Positions 55,736 to 64,000 of a stretch of DNA of 64,000 nt are shown piece by piece. The notes under the pieces are model-generated. The model did not search any database. It saw nothing but the letters and a program-made list of their open reading frames with translations, and was not told where the DNA came from. Origin of the DNA: Petrolisthes cinctipes. Lineage: Eukaryota > Arthropoda > Malacostraca > Decapoda > Porcellanidae. Each line of letters starts with the position of its first letter. The first letter of the stretch is position 1. Location of the stretch: the NCBI GenBank assembly GCA_033782935.1, contig JAWQEG010000135.1:870501-934500 (forward strand), written 5' to 3'. A program made the position numbers and the translations under genes.

Positions 55736-56591
55736 AGTACGGTTGAACCGGGTGGACAGACACTTTAATTAAGGGAGAAGATCTCAACTTTTCATAAGTG
55801 GTGACGTCACTTAATAGATTTAACATCTTTTCTTCGTAGTTAACTTTATCAAGTATCACAACTGAGTTGCTCTTGTCAGCTTTAGTTATGAAAATGGAGT
55901 TGTTTTTTCTTAAATTCTCCAAGGCCAAACGAAACCGCCTAGGAATGGAATCATAGGAGTTAAAATGATCCAAAAAGCCATTGATTATAAAACCATTAAG
56001 GCACGGGAAATTATGCCTTCCATTAAATACAGACGCAACAAAATCTAGGGCAATATTTCTACCAGGTTTTAGAGCAAAAGAAAAACCCAGTTGCAACACT
56101 TGATTTTCAATTTCCGATAGCACATAGGACGACAAATTCACCACTGAGCCCATAACACCACAGTTGCTCCACTCACTGGCACTGCACAATTCGCTGATGA
56201 CTCTGTTGCGTCTAATCCTGGTCTTGTTCACTTCATGGATACACTTGTTACTAGCTGTCTGAAGTACGGATTCCAACAAATCATCATGAAGGTGTCCTTT
56301 GAGAAGTCGTATGTTACGTCGAAGAAGCCAATACGACTCATCAACTTCTCGTTTTATGCAGGCAACACGCTCAAGTAGAGTGGCACGGGCAACATCAGGA
56401 AACGGTGTAGTCCTCCATCTAAAGAACGGCAAGAAAGACTTAGGGATGACTTGTTTATGGAGGAATTTCAGTTGAAGCTTCTTTTTCTTGACTGCCGTTA
56501 AACACTTCTCGTAACGTCGGAAGCAGGAGGTCAGGAACGGGAAAGTCAGCAGGAAGGAGGAGAAGAGGTGGTGTCTGATCGTGGGATCCAT
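55716..56591 (-). CDS. PLE ORF1, U22, open 291 codons
   Basis: Translation appears identical to U20 ORF1. Confidence 0.8.
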   Translation of the reverse strand: MDPTIRHHLFSSFLLTFPFLTSCFRRYEKCLTAVKKKKLQLKFLHKQVIPKSFLPFFRWRTTPFPDVARATLLERVACIKREVDESYWLLRRNIRLLKGHLHDDLLESVLQTASNKCIHEVNKTRIRRNRVISELCSASEWSNCGVMGSVVNLSSYVLSEIENQVLQLGFSFALKPGRNIALDFVASVFNGRHNFPCLNGFIINGFLDHFNSYDSIPRRFRLALENLRKNNSIFITKADKSNSVVILDKVNYEEKMLNLLSDVTTYEKLRSSPLIKVSVHPVQPYCERTTQ

Positions 56592-56672
56592 AATGGAGTG
56601 GTAATTCACAATGACGTGAAGAGCAGCATGCTAAGAAAAACCCACTTTTTATAGACAAAAAGCATTTAATAT

Positions 56673-56708
56673 GGACGTTTCGGAGGCAACTACCTCCCTC
56701 TTCAGCAG
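56673..56708 (-). ncRNA. Hammerhead-like core, U22
   Basis: Intact core. Confidence 0.64.
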
Positions 56709-56913
56709 TACAGAGTTGAATGAAACATGAAAGGAAAATAGGCAGCTGACAGGAGGAGGGAGGGACAAGGTGTGTTCTGATGACAGACAACACCTCACCT
56801 CACCTCACCCAACCGACCTGACCTGGCCATTCCTCAGGGATCCGACTCCACATCTGGGAGGGATTTGACCACTAGTGCTCTCATTAATGGATCTAGTTTG
56901 AGCATACCTTCAT

Positions 56914-58329
56914 TTAAGTTATAAAGTTTTTATAGTGCTGTATACATACTGATTCTAATATTCTACGTTTCTTGAAATTGTTGCACTTAATTATCATTTT
57001 ACTAGAATTCCAATCAATACAGTGGTTGTTGTCATATGCATGGACAAAGTTAGCATTATTTGTGTTACAATTCGTCATATCTCGTTTATGTTCTTTCATT
57101 CTAACATCTAACGATCTCCCAGTTTCACCAATATAAACTAAGTCACAGTCTTTGCAAGGAATTTTGTATACTCCTGCTTGGGGCGGAACGGTGGCATTAT
57201 TTCTTACAAGAGTAGTTTTGATACTAGAAGTATATTTGAAGGATATGTTTACATCAAGTTCTCTGCTAACTGACTGAATTTCTTCCAGACTTTTTACATA
57301 AGGAAGACATAAATAAGGTTTCTTTTCGGACTGACATTTAGGAACATAGAAGGTTTTCCTAGCCTTATAATAAGCTTTTCTGATAAACCAATCAGGATAT
57401 TTCAAGTTACGAAATATAATCCAAATTTTGTTGTTTTCTAACTCTAAATTTTGGGGGCTACAAATTCTTAATGCTCTGAGAAACAAGGTAGATATGACAG
57501 ACATTTTGATAGAATCATTGTGATAAGAGAAAAAATGAATGTACATATCACAATGAGTGTGTTTCCTATAGACAGTGAAAGTAGGGAAGTCATTAATTTT
57601 AGTAACCAAAACATCAAGGAAGGGTAGGGACCCATCAATTTCCCATTCCATTTTGAAATTGATAGATGGAACCAAGTCATTTAATTTGCAAAAGAAATCT
57701 TCAAAATTATTGAGACTGTTGGGCCAAAAGGAGAAAATGTCATCTACATACCTATGCCATATTAGATTTGGGGGTGCAATGTTGGATAATAACTCAGTTT
57801 CAAAAAAATCCATATACAAATTACTAAGGATGGGGGATAACGGCGACCCCATAGCATTGCCAAAACGCTGAATGAAGAATTTATCATTAAAAGAAAAAGC
57901 ATTGGATGAAACACAAAGATTAATTAATTCATGGAAGGAAGATATTGGCATACCCAAATCTAAATCTTAGTCTGGCATTTTCCTACTTAGAAATTCTAAT
58001 ACATCGTTAAGTGGCACTTTAGTGAAGAGTGAATCTACATCAAAACTTACCATTTTTCCATTAGTCAGGTTTAGAGACTTAATTTTATCATTAAAATGTG
58101 AGGAATTTTTAATGTGTGAACTTGAGATGCATCCCACTAATGGTGATAATTTATTGGCTAAGAATGTTGATAATTTGTAGCTAAATGATCCACAGTACGA
58201 AACAATGGGGCTAAGAGGAACACCATTCTTATGTGTTTTGGGTAGACCATATATGTGTGGAAGTTTAGGGTTGACTTGCATGAACCATTTGGCATCGATG
58301 TTGGGCACATTATTGAGTAGTTCTTTCAC
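56914..58329 (-). pseudogene. PLE ORF2, U23, one nonsense codon
   Basis: TAA at 57967-57969; LYMDFF and VPPQAGV as in U21. Confidence 0.9.
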
Positions 58330-59186
58330 AGTATGGTTGAACCGGGTGGACAGACACTTTAATTAAGGGAGAAGATCTCAACTTTTCATAAGTGGTGACG
58401 TCACTTAATAGATTTAACATCTTTTCTTCGTAGTTAACTTTATCAAGTATCACAACTGAGTTGCTCTTGTCAGCTTTAGTTATGAAAATGGAGTTGTTTT
58501 TTTCTTAAATTCTCCAAGGCCAAACGAAACCGCCTAGGAATGGAATCATAGGAGTTAAAATGATCCAAAAAGCCATTGATTATAAAACCATTAAGGCACG
58601 GGAAATTATGCCTTCCATTAAATACAGACGCAACAAAATCTAGGGCAATATTTCTACCAGGTTTTAGAGCAAAAGAAAAACCCAGTTGCAACACTTGATT
58701 TTCAATTTCCGATAGCACATAGGACGACAAATTCACCACTGAGCCCATAACACCACAGTTGCTCCACTCACTGGCACTGCACAATTCGCTGATGACTCTG
58801 TTGCGTCTAATCCTGGTCTTGTTCACTTCATGGATACACTTGTTACTAGCTGTCTGAAGTACGGATTCCAACAAATCATCATGAAGGTGTCCTTTGAGAA
58901 GTCGTATGTTACGTCGAAGAAGCCAATACGACTCATCAACTTCTCGTTTTATGCAGGCAACACGCTCAAGTAGAGTGGCACGGGCAACATCAGGAAACGG
59001 TGTAGTCCTCCATCTAAAGAACGGCAAGAAAGACTTAGGGATGACTTGTTTATGGAGGAATTTCAGTTGAAGCTTCTTTTTCTTGACTGCCGTTAAACAC
59101 TTCTCGTAACGTCGGAAGCAGGAGGTCAGGAACGGGAAAGTCAGCAGGAAGGAGGAGAAGAGGTGGTGTCTGATCGTGGGATCCAT
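58310..59186 (-). pseudogene. PLE ORF1, U23, frameshifted
   Basis: Same extra T as U21, ending at 58476. Confidence 0.88.
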
Positions 59187-59267
59187 AATGGAGTGGTAAT
59201 TCACAATGACGTGAAGAGCAGCATGCTAAGAAAAACCCACTTTTTATAGACAAAAAGCATTTAATAT

Positions 59268-59303
59268 GGACGTTTCGGAGGCAACTACCTCCCTCTTCAG
59301 CAG
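59268..59303 (-). ncRNA. Hammerhead-like core, U23
   Basis: Intact core. Confidence 0.64.
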
Positions 59304-59508
59304 TACAGAGTTGAATGAAACATGAAAGGAAAATAGGCAGCTGACAGGAGGAGGGAGGGACAAGGTGTGTTCTGATGACAGACAACACCTCACCTCACCT
59401 CACCCAACCGACCTGACCTGGCCATTCCTCAGGGATCCGACTCCACATCTGGGAGGGATTTGACCACTAGTGCTCTCATTAATGGATCTAGTTTGAGCAT
59501 ACCTTCAT

Positions 59509-60925
59509 TTAAGTTATAAAGTTTTTATAGTGCTGTATACATACTGATTCTAATATTCTACGTTTCTTGAAATTGTTGCACTTAATTATCATTTTACTAG
59601 AATTCCAATCAATACAGTGGTTGTTGTCATATGCATGGACAAAGTTAGCATTATTTGTGTTACAATTCGTCATATCTCGTTTATGTTCTTTCATTCTAAC
59701 ATCTAACGATCTCCCAGTTTCACCAATATAAACTAAGTCACAGTCTTTGCAAGGAATTTTGTATACTCCTGCTTGGGGCGGAACGGTGGCATTATTTCTT
59801 ACAAGAGTAGTTTTGATACTAGAAGTATATTTGAAGGATATGTTTACATCAAGTTCTCTGCTAACTGACTGAATTTCTTCCAGACTTTTTACATAAGGAA
59901 GACATAAATAAGGTTTCTTTTCGGACTGACATTTAGGAACATAGAAGGTTTTCCTAGCCTTATAATAAGCTTTTCTGATAAACCAATCAGGATATTTCAA
60001 GTTACGAAATATAATCCAAATTTTGTTGTTTTCTAACTCTAAAATTTTTGGGGCTACAAATTCTTAATGCTCTGAGAAACAAGGTAGATATGACAGACAT
60101 TTTGATAGAATCATTGTGATAAGAGAAAAAATGAATGTACATATCACAATGAGTGTGTTTCCTATAGACAGTGAAAGTAGGGAAGTCATTAATTTTAGTA
60201 ACCAAAACATCAAGGAAGGGTAGGGACCCATCAATTTCCCATTCCATTTTGAAATTGATAGATGGAACCAAGTCATTTAATTTGCAAAAGAAATCTTCAA
60301 AATTATTGAGACTGTTGGGCCAAAAGGAGAAAATGTCATCTACATACCTATGCAATATTAGATTTGGGGGTGCAATGTTGGATAATAACTCAGTTTCAAA
60401 AAATTCCATATACAAATTACTAAGGATGGGGGATAACGGCGACCCCATAGCATTGCCAAAACGCTGAATGAAGAATTTATCATTAAAAGAAAAAGCATTG
60501 GATGAAACACAAAGATTAATTAATTCATGGAAGGAAGATATTGGCATACCCAAATCTAAATCTTAGTCTTACATTTTCCTACTTAGAAATTCTAATACAT
60601 CGTTAAGTGGCACTTTAGTGAAGAGTGAATCTACATCAAAACTTACCATTTTTCCATTAGTTAGGTTTAGAGACTTAATTTTATCATTAAAATGTGAGGA
60701 ATTTTTAATGTGTGAACTTGAGATGCATCCCACTAATGGTGATAATTTATTGGCTAAGAATGTTGATAATTTGTAGCTAAATGATCCACAGTACGAAACA
60801 ATGGGTCGAAGAGGAACACCATTCTTATGTGTTTTGGGTAGACCATATATGTGTGGAAGTTTAGGGTTGACTTGCATGAACCATTTGGCATCGATGTTGG
60901 GCACATTATTGAGTAGTTCTTTCAC
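59509..60925 (-). pseudogene. PLE ORF2, U24, two stops and a frameshift
   Basis: TAA at 60563-60565 and again at 60569-60571, plus one extra base near 60040 (CTCTAAAATTTTTGG) that shifts the linker frame. The YVDD region reads LILHRYVDD, losing a Trp, shared with U25. Confidence 0.9.
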
Positions 60926-61781
60926 AGTATGGTTGAACAGGGTGGACAGACACTTTAATTAAGGGAGAAGATCTCAACTTTTCATAAGTGGTGACGTCAT
61001 TTAATAGATTTAACATCTTTTCTTCGTAGTTAACTTTATCAAGTATCACAACTGAGTTGCTCTTGTCAGCTTTAGTTATGAAAATGGAGTTGTTTTTTCT
61101 TAAATTCTCCAAGGCCAAACGAAACCGCCTAGGAATGGAATCATAGGAGTTAAAATGATCCAAAAAGCCATTGATTATAAAACCATTAAGGCACGGGAAA
61201 TTATGCCTTCCATTAAATACAGACGCAACAAAATCTAGGGCAATATTTCTACCAGGTTTTAGAGCAAACGAAAAACCCAGTTGCAACACTTGATTTTCAA
61301 TTTCCGATAGCACATAGGACGACAAATTCACCACTGAGCCCATAACACCACAGTTGTTCCACTCACTGTCACTGCACAATTCGCTGATGACTCTGTTGTG
61401 TCTAATCCTGGTCTTGTTCACTTCATGGTTACACTTATTACTGGCTGTCTGAAGTACGGAATCCAACAAATCATCATGAAGGTGTCCTTTGAGAAGTCGT
61501 ATGTTACGTCGAAGAAGCCAATACGACTCATCAACTTCTCGTTTTATGCAGGCAACACATTCAAGTAGAGTGGCACGGGCAACATCAGGAAACGGTGTAG
61601 TCCTCCATCTAAAGAACGGCAAGAAAGACTTAGGGATGACTTGTTTATGGAGGAATTTCAGTTGAAGCTTCTTTTTCTTGACTGCCGTTAAACACTTCTC
61701 GTAACGTCGGAAGCAGGAGGTCAGGAACGGGAAAGTCAGCAGGAAGGAGGAGAAGAGGTGGTGTCTGATCGTGGGATCCAT
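60906..61781 (-). CDS. PLE ORF1, U24, open 291 codons
   Basis: Open; private LLECVACI, LLDSVLQ and LCSDSEWNN. Confidence 0.8.
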   Translation of the reverse strand: MDPTIRHHLFSSFLLTFPFLTSCFRRYEKCLTAVKKKKLQLKFLHKQVIPKSFLPFFRWRTTPFPDVARATLLECVACIKREVDESYWLLRRNIRLLKGHLHDDLLDSVLQTASNKCNHEVNKTRIRHNRVISELCSDSEWNNCGVMGSVVNLSSYVLSEIENQVLQLGFSFALKPGRNIALDFVASVFNGRHNFPCLNGFIINGFLDHFNSYDSIPRRFRLALENLRKNNSIFITKADKSNSVVILDKVNYEEKMLNLLNDVTTYEKLRSSPLIKVSVHPVQPYCERTTQ

Positions 61782-61862
61782 AATGGAGTGGTAATTCACA
61801 ATGACGTGAAGAGCAGCATGCTAAGAAAAACCCACTTTTTATAGACAAAAAGCATTTAATAT

Positions 61863-61898
61863 GGACGTTTCGGAGGCAACTACATCCCTCTTCAGCAG
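61863..61898 (-). ncRNA. Hammerhead-like core, U24, stem II mismatch
   Basis: GGAGG is GGATG, breaking one of five stem II pairs; catalytic core strings are intact. Confidence 0.57.
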
Positions 61899-62103
61899 TA
61901 CAGAGTTGAATGAAACATGAAAGGAAAATAGGCAGCTGACAGGAGGAGGGAGAGACAAGGTGTGTTCTGATGACAGACAACACCTCACCTCACCTCACCC
62001 AACCGACCTGACCTGGCCATTCCTCAGGGATCCGACTCCACATCTGGGAGGGATTTGACCACTAGTGCTCTCATTAATGGATCTAGTTTGAGCATACCTT
62101 CAT

Positions 62104-63519
62104 TTAAGTTATAAAGTTTTTATAGTGCTGTATACATACTGATTCTAATATTCTACGTTTCTTGAAATTGTTGCACTTAATTATCATTTTACTAGAATTC
62201 CAATCAATACAGTGGTTGTTGTCATATGCATGGACAAAGTTAGCATTATTTGTGTTACAATTCGTCATATCTCGTTTATGTTCTTTTATTCTAACATCTA
62301 AAGATCTCGAAGTTTCACCTATATAAACTAAGTCACAGTCTTTGCAAGGAATTTTGTATACTCCTGCTTGGGGCTGAACAGTGGCATTATTTCTTACAAG
62401 AGTAGTTTTGATACTAGAAGTATATTTGAAGGATATGTTTACATCAAGTTCTCTGCTAACTGACTGAATTTCTTCCAGACTTTTTACATAAGGAAGACAT
62501 AAATAAGGTTTCTTTTCGGACTGACATTTAGGAACATAGAAGGTTTTCCTAGCCTTATAATAAGCTTTTCTGACAAACCAATCAGGATATTTCAAGTTAC
62601 GAAATATAATCCAAATTTTGTTGTTTACTACCTCTAAATTTTGGGGGCTACAAATTCTTAATGCTCTGAGAAACAAGGTAGATATGACAGACATTTTGAT
62701 AGAATCATTGTGATAAGAGAAAAAATGAATGTACATATCACAATGAGTGTGTTTCCTATAGACAGTGAAAGTAGGGAAGTCATTAATTTTAGTAACCAAA
62801 ACATCAAGGAAGGGTAGGGACCCATCAATTTCTCATTCCATTTTGAAATTGATAGATGGAACCAAGTCATTTAATTTGCAAAAGAAATCTTCAAAATTAT
62901 TGAGACTGTTGGGCCAAAAGGAGAAAATGTCATCTACATACCTATGCAATATTAGATTTGGGGGTGCAATGTTGGATAATAACTCAGTTTCAAAAAATTC
63001 CATATACAAATTACTAAGGATGGGGGATAACGGCGACCCCATAGCATTGCCAAAACGCTGAATGAAGAATTTATCATTAAAAGAAAAAGCATTGGATGAA
63101 ACACAAAGATTAATTAATTCAAGGAAGGAAGATATTGGCATACCCAAATCTAAATCATAGTCTGGCATTTTCCTACTTAGAAATTCTAATACATCGTTAA
63201 GTGGCACTTTAGTGAAGAGTTAATCTACATCAATACTTACCATTTTTCCATTAGTCAGGTTTAAAGACTTAATTTTATCATTAAAATGTGAGGAATTTTT
63301 AATGTGTGAACTTGAGATGCATCCCACTAATGGTGATAATTTATTGGCTAAAAATTTTGATAATTTGTAGCTAAATGATCCACAGTACGAAACAATGGGG
63401 CTAAGAGGAACACCATTCTTATGTGTTTTCGGTAGAACATAAATGTGTGGAAGTTTAGGGTTGACTTGCATGAACCATTTGGCATCGATGTTGGGCACAT
63501 TATTGAGTAGTTCTTTCAC
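62104..63519 (-). pseudogene. PLE ORF2, U25, two nonsense codons
   Basis: Trp to TGA at 62833-62835 (before SLPFLD) and Ser to TAA at 63220-63222 (in motif A, after VD). IYVLPKTHK replaces IYGLPKTHK; ETSRSLDVRIKEH replaces ETGRSLDVRMKEH in the nuclease. Confidence 0.9.
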
Positions 63520-64000
63520 AGTACGGTTGAACCGGGTGGACAGACACTTTAATTAAGGGAGAAGATCTCAACTTTTCATAAGTGGTGACGTCATTTAATA
63601 GATTTAACATCTTTTCTTCGTAGTTAACTTTATCAAGTATCACAACTGAGTTGCTCTTGTCAGCTTTAGTTATGAAAATGGAGTTGTTTTTTCTTAAATT
63701 CTCCAAGGCCAAACAAAACCGCCTAGGAATGGAATCATAGAAATTAAAATTATCCAAAAAGCCATTGATTATAAAACCATTAAGGCACGGGAAATTATGC
63801 CTTCCATTAAATACAGACGCAACAAAATCTAGGGCAATATTTCTACCAGGTTTTAGAGCAAAAGAAAAACCCAGTTGCAACACTTGATTTTCAATTTCCG
63901 ATAGCACATAGGACGACAAATTCACCACTGAGCCCATAACACCACAGTTGTTCCACTCACTGGCACTGCACAATTCGCTGATGACTCTGTTGCGTCTAAT
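62123..64000 (-). mobile_element. PLE unit U25, partial (1,878 bp visible)
   Basis: Contains all of ORF2 except its last 19 bp and the 3-prime part of ORF1. Its intergenic block lies past the right edge. It mixes WNNCG (flank type) with RR at RIRRN (core type) at the last bases. Confidence 0.94.
63500..64000 (-). CDS. PLE ORF1, U25, 3-prime part only
   Basis: Open from the right edge to the stop, including RT1 KADKSNSVVILDK. LDNFNFYDS replaces LDHFNSYDS. The start is outside the window. Confidence 0.78.
   Translation of the reverse strand: MRRNRVISELCSASEWNNCGVMGSVVNLSSYVLSEIENQVLQLGFSFALKPGRNIALDFVASVFNGRHNFPCLNGFIINGFLDNFNFYDSIPRRFCLALENLRKNNSIFITKADKSNSVVILDKVNYEEKMLNLLNDVTTYEKLRSSPLIKVSVHPVQPYCERTTQ

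Larger units (their letters stand above)
54339..56932 (-). mobile_element. PLE unit U22 (2,594 bp), first half of dimer copy 2
   Basis: Copy of U20. The intergenic block is 56592-56913. Confidence 0.95.
56933..59527 (-). mobile_element. PLE unit U23 (2,595 bp), second half of dimer copy 2
   Basis: Copy of U21. The intergenic block is 59187-59508. Confidence 0.95.
59528..62122 (-). mobile_element. PLE unit U24 (2,595 bp), mosaic
   Basis: The nuclease end (to about 60030) matches U23 (VPPQAGV, IRKAYY), whereas the rest returns to the older WNNCG / RIRHNRV type. The intergenic block is 61782-62103. Confidence 0.95.
1..64000 (-). repeat. Macrosatellite array of a Penelope-like element, 24.7 units
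   Basis: The same ~2.59-kb sequence recurs head to tail across the whole window with no interruption and no inversion. Unit starts, taken at TAGTGCTGTATACATACTG, are 1, 2569, 5136, 7702, 10258, 12846, 15440, 18034, 20628, 23222, 25815, 28410, 31004, 33598, 36192, 38786, 41380, 43974, 46569, 49150, 51744, 54339, 56933, 59528 and 62123. Every length deviation from 2,594 that I traced matches an indel visible in that unit. PLEs are known to form partial or full tandem copies; an array this long and regular behaves like satellite DNA. Both array ends lie outside the window. Confidence 0.96.

Noticed and set aside
1..64000. CRISPR array or prokaryotic retron / DGR reading of an RT in tandem repeats
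   Set aside because: Repeat period is 2.6 kb with no short direct repeats and spacers, no cas genes, and the RT plus GIY-YIG order with CCHH is that of eukaryotic PLEs.
1..64000. LTR retrotransposon or LINE
   Set aside because: No gag, protease, integrase, tRNA primer site, poly-A tail or apurinic endonuclease; the C-terminal nuclease is GIY-YIG.

Overview
This window is not a conventional gene region. It is one uninterrupted head-to-tail array of a retroelement, with every copy on the minus strand: 24 complete units (U1-U24) of 2,556-2,595 bp (modal length 2,594 bp) plus a 1,878-bp partial unit (U25) cut by the right edge. No flanking host sequence is visible on either side. The units encode a Penelope-like element (PLE). 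This is shown by the reverse transcriptase signatures KADKSNSVVILDK, IYGLPKTHK, FDVDSLF, GNAMGSPLSPILSN and YVDD, followed by a C-terminal GIY-YIG endonuclease with a C-x2-C / H-x5-H pattern. The host is therefore a eukaryote, most likely an animal. A crustacean or other arthropod is only a guess. Unit phase is arbitrary; starts are placed at a motif that falls on base 1. || Layout of one unit in element orientation (high to low coordinate): (1) an intergenic block of about 240-320 bp carrying a minimal hammerhead-ribozyme-like core and a TATA-like string; (2) ORF1, 291 codons from its first ATG (PLE N-terminus and RT1); (3) ORF2, about 471 codons (RT2 to RT7, linker, GIY-YIG nuclease), in the +1 frame relative to ORF1 and without its own ATG at the junction. 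In a typical PLE these are one protein. The same frame break is in every unit with a readable junction, so the array was probably seeded by an already split copy, unless a frameshift is used. || Region by region: U1-U5 (1-12845) are old, divergent and full of shared stops, and U1-U4 also lack 21 bp of RT. U6-U9 (12846-23221) have the modal length; U8 has both ORFs open, while U6, U7 and U9 share one TGA. U10-U19 (23222-49149) are the homogenised core and all have an open 471-codon ORF2. U20-U23 (49150-59527) are two copies of a 5,189-bp dimer with stops in ORF2. U24-U25 (59528-64000) return partly to the older sequence type and carry new lesions. || How it works together: as an element, RT and nuclease would act together in target-primed reverse transcription, and a hammerhead in each repeat could cut tandem transcripts into unit-length RNAs. 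As it stands, most copies look inactive and the array looks like a macrosatellite shaped by unequal crossing-over and gene conversion. All of this comes from reading sequence and translations; no search or alignment was run.
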